Positions 46,978 through 56,077 of a stretch of 64,000 nt of DNA are shown here, one piece after another (the stretch's first letter is position 1; every line of letters begins with the position of its first letter). The DNA is from Aequorivita vladivostokensis. GTDB taxonomy: Bacteria; Bacteroidota; Bacteroidia; Flavobacteriales; Flavobacteriaceae. The stretch is taken from NCBI RefSeq assembly GCF_000952855.1, contig NZ_JSVU01000001.1, positions 248,001-312,000 on the forward strand, written 5' to 3'. Position numbers and translations under genes: made by a program. The notes below the pieces were generated by a model. That model made no database searches and was not told the origin of the DNA. It was given only the letters and a program-made list of their open reading frames with translations.

Positions 46978-47574
46978 ATGAAAAAAAATGTATTGATACT
47001 TTTGGCGGTGGTAACTTTTTTAGGCTGCTCAAAAAAAGATGATGGCCCAAAATTGCCCCCCATTACCCAAACGGGTGCAAATACTTTTGGATGTTATATA
47101 GATGGGAATCTCTTGGTGCCCCGTAGTGGAACAGGCACTTTTAACTCTCCTGATTATGGAATGGTATTGGAAGCAGGCCCAGGGCCGGGTGATAACGTTT
47201 TGTATCATGAACTTAAAGTATATGATTATAAAAGTGGAAATGGAGCGCGCTTTACCTTGCATATTTTAGGCCTCTTGGACAATGGCGTTGGTACTTACGC
47301 TATCAATGAAAGTAACTGTGAAGGAAACATTTTATCTAACCAAAATACTAATCTTTTTTGTCGGTGGTGGAATGAAAATACACAAACTTATAAATGGTAT
47401 TGCTCCGTTGAGAACGGCGGTACTTTGGAGGTTTTGAGGAATGAAAACGGCATACTGTCTGGCACTTTTAATTCCAGAATGGTCAATCGCGATGATCCCA
47501 CAGAGTTTATAGAAATAACAGAAGGTCGATTCGATATTAACGGCTATACTTTATTGGATAAATATTTTCCTTAA
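46978..47574 (+). CDS. DUF6252-like lipoprotein, intact copy
   Basis: The protein has 198 residues. A lipoprotein signal (VVTFLGC, lipid Cys17) is followed by a short acidic-Lys linker and a beta-rich domain starting LPPITQTGANTFGCYIDG. That domain resembles the DUF6252 family of Bacteroidota surface lipoproteins. It ends with the conserved-looking EFIEITEGRFDI element. The function is unknown. A paralogue follows at 47750 and has lost this C-terminal element. It lies 17 bp after the damaged LRR gene, so both may once have formed an operon. Confidence 0.8.
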   Translation: MKKNVLILLAVVTFLGCSKKDDGPKLPPITQTGANTFGCYIDGNLLVPRSGTGTFNSPDYGMVLEAGPGPGDNVLYHELKVYDYKSGNGARFTLHILGLLDNGVGTYAINESNCEGNILSNQNTNLFCRWWNENTQTYKWYCSVENGGTLEVLRNENGILSGTFNSRMVNRDDPTEFIEITEGRFDINGYTLLDKYFP

Positions 47575-47749
47575 AAAAATGGGTGCCTTTGGCGAGTCGC
47601 CCAATATTGAAAAATAAAACAAAATAAACGCAATTCCATAGAGTAATATGATTCAAATCATAATCTGGGGAGTAATTTTAACCTAACTTAAGCACTATTG
47701 CAGATTTCATTTTAAAAATCAATTGAAGAACCCTTAAAGTATTGAAATT

Positions 47750-48325
47750 ATGAAAGCAACAATTATAATTTTGGCCCTTATTTTAATGGCCCCGGCAAGC
47801 TGCTCAAAAAAAGGTGATGACGGTTTTAAGCCCACCCTGCCGCCCATTACCCAGACCGGGGAGAACACCTTTGGGTGCTATGCCAACGGAGTATTGATAA
47901 CTCCACGGGATGGCTCTGGAACTTTTAACTCGCCTGATTATGGGCTGAGATTTGTCGCAGGTCCTTCTCCAGAAAATATTATATATAATGAAATATTAGT
48001 CCATGATTTTGCTAGTGAAAAAACAGCGAGCATCACAGTGCACATCATTGATATGGATTCCCTAGGAATTGGAGAATATATTGTAAACGAAAGCAATTGT
48101 TATGGAAATGTGGATAGCCCCAATACCAATAACGTATTTTGCAGAATATGGGTCGAGGAAGAAAATCTTTACAAAAGCTATTGCTCCCTCCCAAACTCGG
48201 GGGTTATTACCATAACAAGATATGATGATTGCATCATATCCGGAACTTTTAGCTGCAGGGCGGCAGCTTTTGAAGAACCTACCGCATCCCGAACAATCGG
48301 ACGCAGAACATGTTTCCATCTATGA
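47750..48325 (+). CDS. DUF6252-like lipoprotein with foreign C-terminus
   Basis: A frame of 191 residues with a lipoprotein signal (MAPASC, lipid Cys18). It is homologous to the neighbouring copy from LPPITQTGENTFGCYANG to about SGTFSCRAAAFEEPT. After this (near base 48285) the similarity ends abruptly. The last residues ASRTIGRRTCFHL come from a different gene read out of frame. The expected FIEITEGRFDI terminal element is missing. The protein may be made, but its last strand is wrong, so function is doubtful. Codon choice differs strongly from the intact copy even where the protein words are identical, so the duplication is old or the two arrived separately. Confidence 0.75.
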   Translation: MKATIIILALILMAPASCSKKGDDGFKPTLPPITQTGENTFGCYANGVLITPRDGSGTFNSPDYGLRFVAGPSPENIIYNEILVHDFASEKTASITVHIIDMDSLGIGEYIVNESNCYGNVDSPNTNNVFCRIWVEEENLYKSYCSLPNSGVITITRYDDCIISGTFSCRAAAFEEPTASRTIGRRTCFHL

Positions 48326-50550
48326 ATTTATGACCTATAAAAATAATTTAGATCAAACCGTTTTTTTAGTCGATTCACTAAGAACAATTGGATACGACGT
48401 TGTTATCGTCAACCAACCCACCTATCCAGAAAACCTGGTTCAACAAAACCCACCAATAATAGACGGCGGTGCAGATTATATAGAGCGCAATGCCATGGCA
48501 CATGTGGCCCTGTACCAAGCTTTGAAATGATACCTTGGCTCAAAACAATAGCACAGAGCAATTAGTTATAGTGGGTCCCAGCATGGGCGGACAGATTTCC
48601 CGTTATGCCTTGGCCTATATGAAAAAGCACAACATGCCCCACAACACCCGTCTGTGGGTAAGTGTGGACAGTCCGCATTTAGGCGCCAACATCCCCATGG
48701 GCGCACAATCGCTCCTCAATGTGCTGAACGATTTTGCTGACAGCGCAGAAGCACAGGACTTTGTGGAAAACCAATTGGGCTCCGCGGCCGCCAGACAGCA
48801 GCTCATCGAGCAACACAAAGTAGATTACATTCCGATACCTATACCACCTTTCTATTTGCCGTTCCATAGTTACATCCTTGACGGAAAGACAGAATCGCAG
48901 GGCTTTTCCCAAGACCAAGGCCATCCTTTTTTTATTCAATATTATGATGCCTTGTACAATAATGGTTTACCAAATAGCGAGGGCTATCCACAAAACTTAC
49001 GGAAGATCGCTATTGTGAACGGTTCCTTGACAAATTCCATAGATTTTCAGAATCCATTTGTTTCTGGAGGCACAGATTTCAACAGCAATGGCCCAACGCC
49101 CAGTAGTTACCGATCGCACGGAGCACAGACCTTTAAAATAGAGGGAGATGCCAATGTTATAGGTCATATTGTCACGTTGGAAACATATAATTTGCCGTCT
49201 ATGGGAAACAACCATAAACTGTCCTATTTTAAAAAAAAGAAATTTGGTGGTTGGACTTATTACGATCAATATATTACCAACAACAATTCCAGGGGCAATA
49301 TGGACAATGTGCCGGGCGGGTGGTTTCCTACACAACGTGAGTTGGCCAAATCAATCGAGGATTCGACTCCTTGTGATTGGGTAGGTATAGAAGATCCCAA
49401 TTGGGGCGGTTATATATGTGTTAACGATTGGTATGTTATAAATTTGGCCCACGTAAGTTCCTTTATACCGACTGTCAGTGCTTTGGGTTTTAAAGACCCC
49501 GATTTCAACTGGCATCAGGCATTCAAAAGAAACTTGGTCTGTCCCGGAAACAAAGAAATCCCCTTTGACACTTACTTTGGCCCACGCAACAACGAACAGC
49601 ACACCTCGTTTACCGAAAAAAGCGTCAATTGGTTATTAGAAGAACTTGCAGGCAATCCTCAACCGCCCACAGTCCCTTTAGACCCTGAAGATATGAGCGG
49701 CCCGACGGTTATCTGTGGCACCGATACGGTTACTTACAGTTTCGACTTTTGCGAGAGCCTTCCCGTTATAGCATGGGAGGTTTCAAATAACCTAATAAAA
49801 ACAACTCCTTTAACTAACTATAACCGTAGCATTATTGTACAACCCGTGCATGCATCAACCAATGGTTGGGCATACGTAAAAGCCATTTTCGCAAGCCCAA
49901 ATGAGCCAGTGCAAAAAAATATTTGGATCGGTCCGCCCAAGGTAAATTTTGTTGAGGATGTGAACATAACGCAAATAAATCATACTATGCCTATTGTTCC
50001 TCCAGATAGTTGCGATGAGTTTGGGCTGAAACTGAATATTTCTCCTTCCTTTGGCAATGTGCAGCAAATGGAGTGGGAAAAAGTATCCACAAATTATCAA
50101 TGGTCCCAAGATCCGCCAGGCTACAATGATCCTTATGTTATTATTGCGCCTTTGTGTGAAGATCCCGTTCAGTTCAAAGTCCGTATGCGTAATGAATGTG
50201 GCTGGTCCAATTGGCAACAAATAGAAGATACGAATTCCGAATGCCAGACGAATTGTGGAGGAGGCGGTGGTGGAAGCGGAACGATCACTAGTGATTATTT
50301 TATAATTTATCCCGTTCCCGTTGATACTACCCTCCACGTGAATATGATTGGCACAGATCCTACTGACCTTTTAATTGCAGGGGATACGCTTACTATCCAA
50401 CTCTTTAACAGTTCGGGCACGATGGTTAAGAACATCAATACTATTGCCTGTCATAATTCCATTGATGTATCAACTCTTCCTGCTGGGCTCTATACGTTAA
50501 AAATTATTTATAACGGTACTCCCGAGAATCATCAAATTGTAATAAATTAG
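48286..50550 (+). pseudogene. Secreted alpha/beta-hydrolase T9SS type A protein, 5'-truncated and frameshifted
   Basis: From about 48286 one frame encodes a hydrolase N-terminal part (VFLVDSLRTIGYDVVIVNQP, then IDGGADYIERNAMAHV) up to a TGA at 48528-48530. The continuation, in another frame to 50550, has the nucleophile elbow IVGPSMGGQISRYALAYM and the following SVDSPHLGANIP. It ends in a T9SS type A sorting domain (IYPVPVDTTLHV). Removing one A from the AAA run at 48525-48527 would join the frames as ALNDTLAQNN. There is no signal peptide, because the 5' end is replaced by the preceding lipoprotein gene. It resembles large secreted esterases of flavobacteria. Confidence 0.85.
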
Positions 50551-50558
50551 AATTGAAC

Positions 50559-50590
50559 AAAAATGCCAGCTCGATAAAGCTGGCATTTTT
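50559..50590. terminator. Terminator hairpin at the secG side of the island
   Basis: The 13-bp perfect stem AAAAATGCCAGCT (50559-50571) / AGCTGGCATTTTT (50578-50590) has the loop CGATAA and runs of A and T on either side. It can end both minus-strand secG and the plus-strand hydrolase remnant. Confidence 0.85.
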
Positions 50591-50608
50591 AAATATTTTA
50601 TAAAGTAA

Positions 50609-50941
50609 TTATTCTGCTGGATCTGTTGTGGCAGGTGCAGGAGTTTCGGTAGTGGGAACCGCGGGAATGGCACTCTCGTCAAACGTTTTTGACTGTACGG
50701 TGTTGCCGCCCATGATAAAAACATTTGAAAATAAAATCAACGCCAGCATAATGGTTGCAAGGGTCCAAGTACTTTTATCAAGAAAGTCGCTGGTTTTCTG
50801 CACCCCGCCAATCTGTGCGCCGCCGCCACCGCCGAAAGACGATGAAAGTCCGCCCCCTTTTGGATTTTGAACCATTATTACTACGACCAACAAAAAGGCC
50901 ACTATCATTATTAAAACTAGGAATATTGTAAACGTACTCAT
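50609..50941 (-). CDS. secG: Preprotein translocase subunit SecG
   Basis: The protein has 110 residues with two transmembrane helices (about 3-22 and 57-77). Between them lies the Gly-rich cytosolic loop QNPKGGGLSSSFGGGGGAQ, the signature of SecG. A Pro/Thr/Ala-rich C-terminal extension (about 85-110) is typical of Bacteroidota versions. It assists SecYE in protein export. Its ATG overlaps the stop of the upstream TPR gene (ATGA). Confidence 0.95.
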   Translation of the reverse strand: MSTFTIFLVLIMIVAFLLVVVIMVQNPKGGGLSSSFGGGGGAQIGGVQKTSDFLDKSTWTLATIMLALILFSNVFIMGGNTVQSKTFDESAIPAVPTTETPAPATTDPAE

Positions 50942-51843
50942 GATTGTTCTGAATTAATCAACTTTTCTATTGCCCGAATTTGGTCTGCAAAGAAACCACT
51001 TTTTTCGGGATTTTTCAAAATTAAAATTTTATATGCCTGAATTGCTTTTTTATAGTTCTTTTGTTGCAGGTACACTTTTGCCAAAGTCTCCGTCATTAGA
51101 GACTCGGGCGTTTGTGTGAATGGTGCGGCAAGGTTTTTTGGTTCCTCTTTTTTCTTGGCGGTTGAGCTTTCTTCTGAAGGAACTATTCTCGGGCGTTCCT
51201 GAATAAACTTGTCAATCAATTCAAATTTGCGTTCTTTCTCATCATCTTTTATTGAGCTTTCAGGTTCCTCTTTTGAAATTTCCTCTGAACGTTCAATCGG
51301 TTTTGCTTTTGTAAGTTTTAGCCACTCTGAAAAGGAGTGGGTGTCGTTTTTGGTAAATTCCAAAGGTTTATTCGGTTGCAGTATTTCTTCGATTTTTTCC
51401 TCTTTCTCTGCAATTAAATTGGAAACGGAAGCCACCTTTCTTTGAAACAGTTCGGGATTCAGAATATCTTCGGCCTTTTGCATTTCGGCTTTTAATTGCC
51501 TGTCTATTTCAAGGCTTATCTGTTCTGAAACATCTTCGACCACAACGGTTATTTCTTCCACCGAAGCATCGTGCTGCAAGATGGTTTGTGAAATTTCATT
51601 CTGGACAAATTTTTCAGAAGTAATGTATTCAAATAGAATGTCCCGATCTGTGGTGTGGGCTGCGGCGAGTTTTAGCGCATCATTGTATAGAAAACTATCC
51701 TGGTTTTTCAATCCCTTTAACTGTAGGGCACGGGCGCTTTGGAAATAAGGGTATTTTTGAATGATAATTTCCAATGAGGAAACGTCCTCAGCGGTTATTT
51801 TCTGGGGATTGGCCAATAAATATGTATAATTTTCAATATTCAA
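50938..51843 (-). CDS. Tetratricopeptide-repeat protein
   Basis: The protein has 301 residues. The N-terminal part (about 1-75) contains ITAEDVSSLEIIIQKYPYFQSARAL, of which LEIIIQKYPYFQSA is typical of a helical-repeat domain. A charged, poorly ordered middle follows (about 115-245). The C-terminal TPR-like pair reads TETLAKVYLQQKNYKKAIQAY. The start is TTG at 51843; no ATG is near. It is coupled to secG and lies in the miaB operon. Its role is unknown; a link to envelope biogenesis is suggested only by lptE and secG beside it. Confidence 0.82.
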   Translation of the reverse strand: MNIENYTYLLANPQKITAEDVSSLEIIIQKYPYFQSARALQLKGLKNQDSFLYNDALKLAAAHTTDRDILFEYITSEKFVQNEISQTILQHDASVEEITVVVEDVSEQISLEIDRQLKAEMQKAEDILNPELFQRKVASVSNLIAEKEEKIEEILQPNKPLEFTKNDTHSFSEWLKLTKAKPIERSEEISKEEPESSIKDDEKERKFELIDKFIQERPRIVPSEESSTAKKKEEPKNLAAPFTQTPESLMTETLAKVYLQQKNYKKAIQAYKILILKNPEKSGFFADQIRAIEKLINSEQS

Positions 51844-51890
51844 AGTGCAATTTTAAACTATAAATTTTTTTAAAATAACCGTAGTCCCGG

Positions 51891-52403
51891 TTACCAATTA
51901 GCAAGCGATTTATTAAAAATATCTTGGGTTATCCGCTCAAAAATAATCTCCACTGCGGCGTCTAGTTTTGCGCCCGTTAGCTGGGTTTGTCCCGGATAAT
52001 CGTAATAAAAACTGAAAGGTTGCTCAAAATCCTTAAGCGGATCCTTTGTGTTAAAAAACCGTACGTTTACTGTGATCGTCAATCGGTTTTGGGCGGCAGT
52101 ACTATTTGCCGTGGCGGTAATTGGCGCTATATAATATTGTGTTATTTCACCCTCGTAAACCAAATCGCCATTATTGTTCACTAGATCTAAACTGGTTTGG
52201 TTCAAAAGCAACTCTTGTAATTTTTGGGTAAAGTCCCTGGCAATTCCCGGCTCTACAATAGGCGCATTGTTCTGAAAATAATTAACCTGTACCGTTTTTG
52301 TAGTGCTGTAATTTATATCTGCTCCCGTAAAGGAATAAGGTCCGCACGCTTGCAATAGGATTGCTGAAATAAGAAGCAGTATTATTGAAAGTATTCTTGG
52401 CAT
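51891..52403 (-). CDS. lptE: LptE family lipoprotein
   Basis: The protein has 170 residues with a lipobox (ILLQAC, lipid Cys20) followed by the beta-rich LptE fold. GPYSFTGADINYSTTKTVQV and NRLTITVNVRFFNTKDP are characteristic of Bacteroidota LptE. It would plug and support LptD, the lipopolysaccharide translocon of the outer membrane. It lies in the miaB operon between the sigma-54 activator and the TPR gene. Confidence 0.88.
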   Translation of the reverse strand: MPRILSIILLLISAILLQACGPYSFTGADINYSTTKTVQVNYFQNNAPIVEPGIARDFTQKLQELLLNQTSLDLVNNNGDLVYEGEITQYYIAPITATANSTAAQNRLTITVNVRFFNTKDPLKDFEQPFSFYYDYPGQTQLTGAKLDAAVEIIFERITQDIFNKSLANW

Positions 52404-52470
52404 TTACGTTGTTTTAATTTCTCTTTTGAAATTTGATGCACGAGATAAATCGTGGGCCGTTGACTTGATT

Positions 52471-53748
52471 TTACAAGTCGTATTGTTTAATTTTTCTGTA
52501 AAGCGTTCTCTCTGAAATTCCAAGTTCATCTGCCGCATCTTTGCGTTTTCCGTTGTATTTTTCGAGTGATTTTTTGATGAGTTCCAACTCCTTTTGCTGA
52601 AGGGAAAGATTTTCCTCTTCCTCGATATCCTCGGCATATTCGTACTTGTCCTTTCGTTGCTCTGAAGTGTGTTCGGGAATGCTGAAAACTTCAACGTCCG
52701 TTTGTGTGCCATTGGTCTCTTCATCAATTATGGAAGCCAGTTCCTCTTCAGCTTCATTTTCTCCGGAATAAATTTTATTGATGAGCGAGGACTGTTCTTC
52801 CTTAACCTTTGCCGCATTCCCGGTTTTCATCAATTCCAAGGTTAGCTTTTTAAGATCGTTTACGTCGCGCTTCATATCAAAAAGCACTTTGTAGAGAATC
52901 TCGCGCTCGCTGCTGAAGTCACTTTCAGCCTTTTTCGCATTTACGATCGCGGGCAGATTGCTCCCCATATCGGGTAAATAATGTTTAAGGGTTTCATCGG
53001 AAATTTCTCGGTTTTGCTCTAAAACTGAAATTTGTTCCGCAACGTTTCGCAACTGCCGAATGTTTCCGCTCCAGCGATATTTCAGCAATAAATCGGTTGC
53101 TTCGTCTGTCAATCTTATGGTAGGCATTTTATATTTCTGGGCAAAATCTGCCGCAAATTTTCTAAAAAGCAAATGGATATCCTCCTTCCGTTCGCGCAGT
53201 GGTGGCAGATTGATTTCCACTGTGCTCAATCTGTAGTAAAGATCCTCGCGAAATTTTCCTTTTTCAATGGCATCTACCATTTTTACATTCGTAGCGGCAA
53301 CGATGCGAACGTCTGTTTTCTGAGCCGCGGAAGAGCCAACTTTTAAAAATTCGCCATTTTCCAAAACCCGCAATAAACGTACCTGGGTGGGAAGCGGTAA
53401 TTCGCCAACTTCATCGAGGAAAATAGTGCCGCCATCAGCCACTTCAAAATACCCGCTTCGTGTAGCTGTTGCACCGGTAAAAGAACCTTTTTCATGCCCG
53501 AAAAGTTCGCTGTCGATGGTGCCCTCGGGAATAGCGCCACAGTTTACAGCAATGTATTTACCGTGTTTTCTGTGCGATAGCGAATGTATAATTTTCGGAA
53601 TACTTTCCTTACCCACACCACTTTCGCCTGTTACCAATACCGAAATATCTGTAGGCGCAACTTGAATTGCTTTTTCCACAGCGCGGTTCAGTTTTGGGTC
53701 GTTGCCTATTATTCCGAAACGTTGTTTTGTTGCTTGTATGCTTTCCAT
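52471..53748 (-). CDS. Sigma-54-interacting AAA+ transcription activator without sensory domain
   Basis: The protein has 425 residues. The AAA+ domain begins almost at the N-terminus, with Walker A GESGVGKE (41-48). The sigma-54 contact loop reads GSFTGA (88-93), one residue different from the usual GAFTGA. Walker B is GGTIFLDEVG. A long, low-complexity acidic linker (about 300-380) separates it from a C-terminal Fis-type helix-turn-helix (about 385-425, RKDAADELGISERTLYRKI). No receiver, GAF or PAS domain is present, so regulation must come through expression level or partners. It lies in the miaB-lptE-secG operon. Confidence 0.9.
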   Translation of the reverse strand: MESIQATKQRFGIIGNDPKLNRAVEKAIQVAPTDISVLVTGESGVGKESIPKIIHSLSHRKHGKYIAVNCGAIPEGTIDSELFGHEKGSFTGATATRSGYFEVADGGTIFLDEVGELPLPTQVRLLRVLENGEFLKVGSSAAQKTDVRIVAATNVKMVDAIEKGKFREDLYYRLSTVEINLPPLRERKEDIHLLFRKFAADFAQKYKMPTIRLTDEATDLLLKYRWSGNIRQLRNVAEQISVLEQNREISDETLKHYLPDMGSNLPAIVNAKKAESDFSSEREILYKVLFDMKRDVNDLKKLTLELMKTGNAAKVKEEQSSLINKIYSGENEAEEELASIIDEETNGTQTDVEVFSIPEHTSEQRKDKYEYAEDIEEEENLSLQQKELELIKKSLEKYNGKRKDAADELGISERTLYRKIKQYDL

Positions 53749-53754
53749 AAGCCT

Positions 53755-53774
53755 ATTTCCGCAAAGGCGGGAAT
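53755..53774. repeat. ATTCCTGC-type short palindrome, copy 3 (degenerate)
   Basis: ATTTCCGC and GCGGGAAT are separated by AAAG, in the gap between the sigma-54 activator and miaB. It pairs through one G-T and is related to the copies at 40888 and 45102. Confidence 0.6.
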
Positions 53775-53789
53775 CTCATTAATTTATTG

Positions 53790-55235
53790 TCAATTATTCT
53801 TGCTCAACCCCACTGCTTCGCCAATTAAAGTAGCAGTGGTACAATCGTTTACTTTTACTTTTACGAAATCTCCCAGTTTATAATTCTCCTTCGGAAAAAC
53901 TGCAACATTATTGTGTTCCGTTCTGCCGCTCCATTCGTCTTTGTTTTTCTTCGACTCTTTTTCAATTAAAACAGTCACGGTTTTTCCTAAAAATTCCGCG
54001 GTGCGAATGGCGCTGTGTTTTTGCTGGAGGTCCACAATTTCGGTCAATCGGCGGCTTTTTGTTTCTTCGGGCACGTCGTCTTCCAGCTTTCGGGCGGCCA
54101 TGGTGCCGGGCCTTTCGGAATATTTGTACATATAGCCAAAATCATATTTCACATATTCCATTAAACTCAAGGTTTCTTTATGGTCTTCCTCAGTTTCCGT
54201 GGGGAAACCAACAATCATATCCTGCGAAATGGCGCAGCCGGGAATGATTTCCCAAATTCTGTCAATCAATTTCATGTATTCCTCCCGAGTATGCTGGCGG
54301 TTCATGGCTTTCAGAATGCGCGTACTGCCGCTTTGAACGGGAAGGTGGATGTGGTTACAGATATTTTCGTGCTTCGCTACCACGTGCAGCAATTCTTCGT
54401 GCATATCCTGTGGATTGCTGGTTGAAAAACGGATGCGCATTTTTGGGTGTGCCATTGCTACCATATCCAATAATTGGGCAAAGTCTGTTGCCGTTGCCTG
54501 TTGCATTTCGGAAGCATTTTTGAAATCTTTTTTCAGGCCGCCACCGTACCATAAATAGCTGTCCACGTTTTGACCCAGCAGCGTGATTTCCTTATACCCC
54601 TTTTCGGCCAAATCATTCACTTCGCGCAAAATACTGTGTGGATCACGGCTTCGCTCTCGGCCTCTTGTAAATGGTACCACGCAAAAGGTGCACATATTAT
54701 CGCACCCGCGGGTGATGCTCACAAAAGCGGTAATGCCGTTGCCCCCCAAACGCACGGGCGAAATATCGCCGTAGGTTTCTTCTTTGGAAAGGATTACGTT
54801 TACGGCATCGCGTCCTTCCTCAACTTCTTTTAATAAATTTGGAATGTCTTTATATGCATCCGGCCCAACAACCAAATCGACGATTTTTTCCTCTTCAAGA
54901 AATTTTTCCTTTAAACGTTCCGCCATACAGCCCAAAACGCCGACTTTCATTTTCGGGTTTATTCGTTTTACGGCGTTGTATTTTTCAAGTCGTTTTCTGA
55001 CGGTTTGTTCGGCTTTATCACGAATGGAGCAGGTGTTTACTAAAACCAGATCGGCTTCTTCCAGTAAATTTGTTGTATTATATCCTTGGTCGGCAAGTAT
55101 GGAAGCCACTATTTCGCTATCGCTAAAATTCATAGCACAGCCGTAGCTTTCCAAATATAATTTTTTGGAATTGGTGTCTCGCGCTTCCAGTGTAAGCGTG
55201 TTTCCCTGTGTTTTTTCGTCAATAATCTTATCCAT
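53790..55235 (-). CDS. miaB: tRNA-2-methylthio-N6-dimethylallyladenosine synthase
   Basis: A methylthiotransferase acting on A37 of tRNA. The protein has 481 residues. The N-terminal UPF0004 cluster has Cys33, Cys69 and Cys103, and the radical-SAM cluster has Cys178, Cys182 and Cys185 (RGCDNMCTFC). A C-terminal TRAM domain follows (about 410-475). All six iron-sulfur cysteines are present, so it should be active. It heads the operon miaB, sigma-54 activator, lptE, TPR, secG. Confidence 0.96.
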   Translation of the reverse strand: MDKIIDEKTQGNTLTLEARDTNSKKLYLESYGCAMNFSDSEIVASILADQGYNTTNLLEEADLVLVNTCSIRDKAEQTVRKRLEKYNAVKRINPKMKVGVLGCMAERLKEKFLEEEKIVDLVVGPDAYKDIPNLLKEVEEGRDAVNVILSKEETYGDISPVRLGGNGITAFVSITRGCDNMCTFCVVPFTRGRERSRDPHSILREVNDLAEKGYKEITLLGQNVDSYLWYGGGLKKDFKNASEMQQATATDFAQLLDMVAMAHPKMRIRFSTSNPQDMHEELLHVVAKHENICNHIHLPVQSGSTRILKAMNRQHTREEYMKLIDRIWEIIPGCAISQDMIVGFPTETEEDHKETLSLMEYVKYDFGYMYKYSERPGTMAARKLEDDVPEETKSRRLTEIVDLQQKHSAIRTAEFLGKTVTVLIEKESKKNKDEWSGRTEHNNVAVFPKENYKLGDFVKVKVNDCTTATLIGEAVGLSKNN

Positions 55236-55282
55236 AAAAATCTTTGTTCAATGCAAATTCAAAAGGGGTTTCACTGAACTTG

Positions 55283-55313
55283 CAAAGATACTATTAATTT
55301 GTCACGCTGTCAA
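55283..55313 (-). promoter_or_regulatory. Promoter of the miaB operon
   Basis: On the minus strand TTG (55313-55311) and TATCTTTG (55290-55283) are 20 bp apart, matching TTG / TAnnTTTG. A direct repeat TGACA-GCG-TGACA overlaps the upstream element and could be an operator. Confidence 0.65.
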
Positions 55314-55349
55314 AGTGGCAGATTTATTTTCGAAATATCACAAAACCAC

Positions 55350-55985
55350 TTAATTTTTTAAAGGAATTGAAAGTTTTTGAATCTCTAATAGGGCTTCTTT
55401 CTCGTCGCTCCATCCTATGATTTTTACACGATCTGAAGGATTATAATTTATAAACCACATTTCAATAATTTCAATTGCGCTGGGATATTTTTCTGAAAAT
55501 TCAGTAAATGTTTCCGCAGAAACTGTTTGCAGTTTTCTATCTGAGGGGATACAGATTACCTTAAAATCTTCTTCTCCATTGTCCAAAAGGCGGAGCATTG
55601 CAATGGGTTTTGTTTCTAATATAGTCCCAGTTTTTAAAGATTCGCAAAGCACCAAAACATCCAACGGGTCGCCATCGCCACCCTCATCGCGATTAGAATA
55701 AGTGGAAGCAATAAAGCCATAATTTCCGGGATAGGGCAGGTATTCTATTATGCGCTCTTTTCCATTGCGAACATCCACTGCAAATTTCTTTGAGGTTTTG
55801 TCCAACTCAATCTTTTTGCTCGTTCCCGCTGGAATTTCTATAATGCAATTCACATTTTTTTCTTTTGAAAAAGTTTCTGTTTTAAAAACTTTATAGGTGG
55901 GGTTACAATTTTGAAATAATATTAGGAAGAGAAACAAAACTATGTTTCGCACAAAAACCATTGTTTGTGGTGAATATAAATTCAT
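55350..55985 (-). CDS. Lipoprotein-type inorganic pyrophosphatase
   Basis: The protein has 211 residues. The family I pyrophosphatase signature DGDPLDVLVL and the substrate-site segment EYLPYPGNYGFI are present. It also has an N-terminal hydrophobic signal ending in a lipobox (LILFQNC, Cys27), so it should be anchored in the envelope rather than cytosolic. A start at codon 9 (55961) is possible and would shorten the signal. An exported pyrophosphatase could scavenge extracytoplasmic pyrophosphate. It stands alone between miaB and topA. Confidence 0.85.
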   Translation of the reverse strand: MNLYSPQTMVFVRNIVLFLFLILFQNCNPTYKVFKTETFSKEKNVNCIIEIPAGTSKKIELDKTSKKFAVDVRNGKERIIEYLPYPGNYGFIASTYSNRDEGGDGDPLDVLVLCESLKTGTILETKPIAMLRLLDNGEEDFKVICIPSDRKLQTVSAETFTEFSEKYPSAIEIIEMWFINYNPSDRVKIIGWSDEKEALLEIQKLSIPLKN

Positions 55986-56077
55986 AAAAATAATTTTTCT
56001 TTTTTCAGGCCTTCTAAAAATAGTATAATTTAAAGGTAGTACGATGTTAAGAGTTGACTAAATTTAGGTGTCAAAAA

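Noticed and set aside
45929-50550. Island as prophage, transposon or integron
   Set aside because: No transposase, integrase, phage structural gene, terminal inverted repeats or attC-like sites were found. Only the two hairpins mark the edges.
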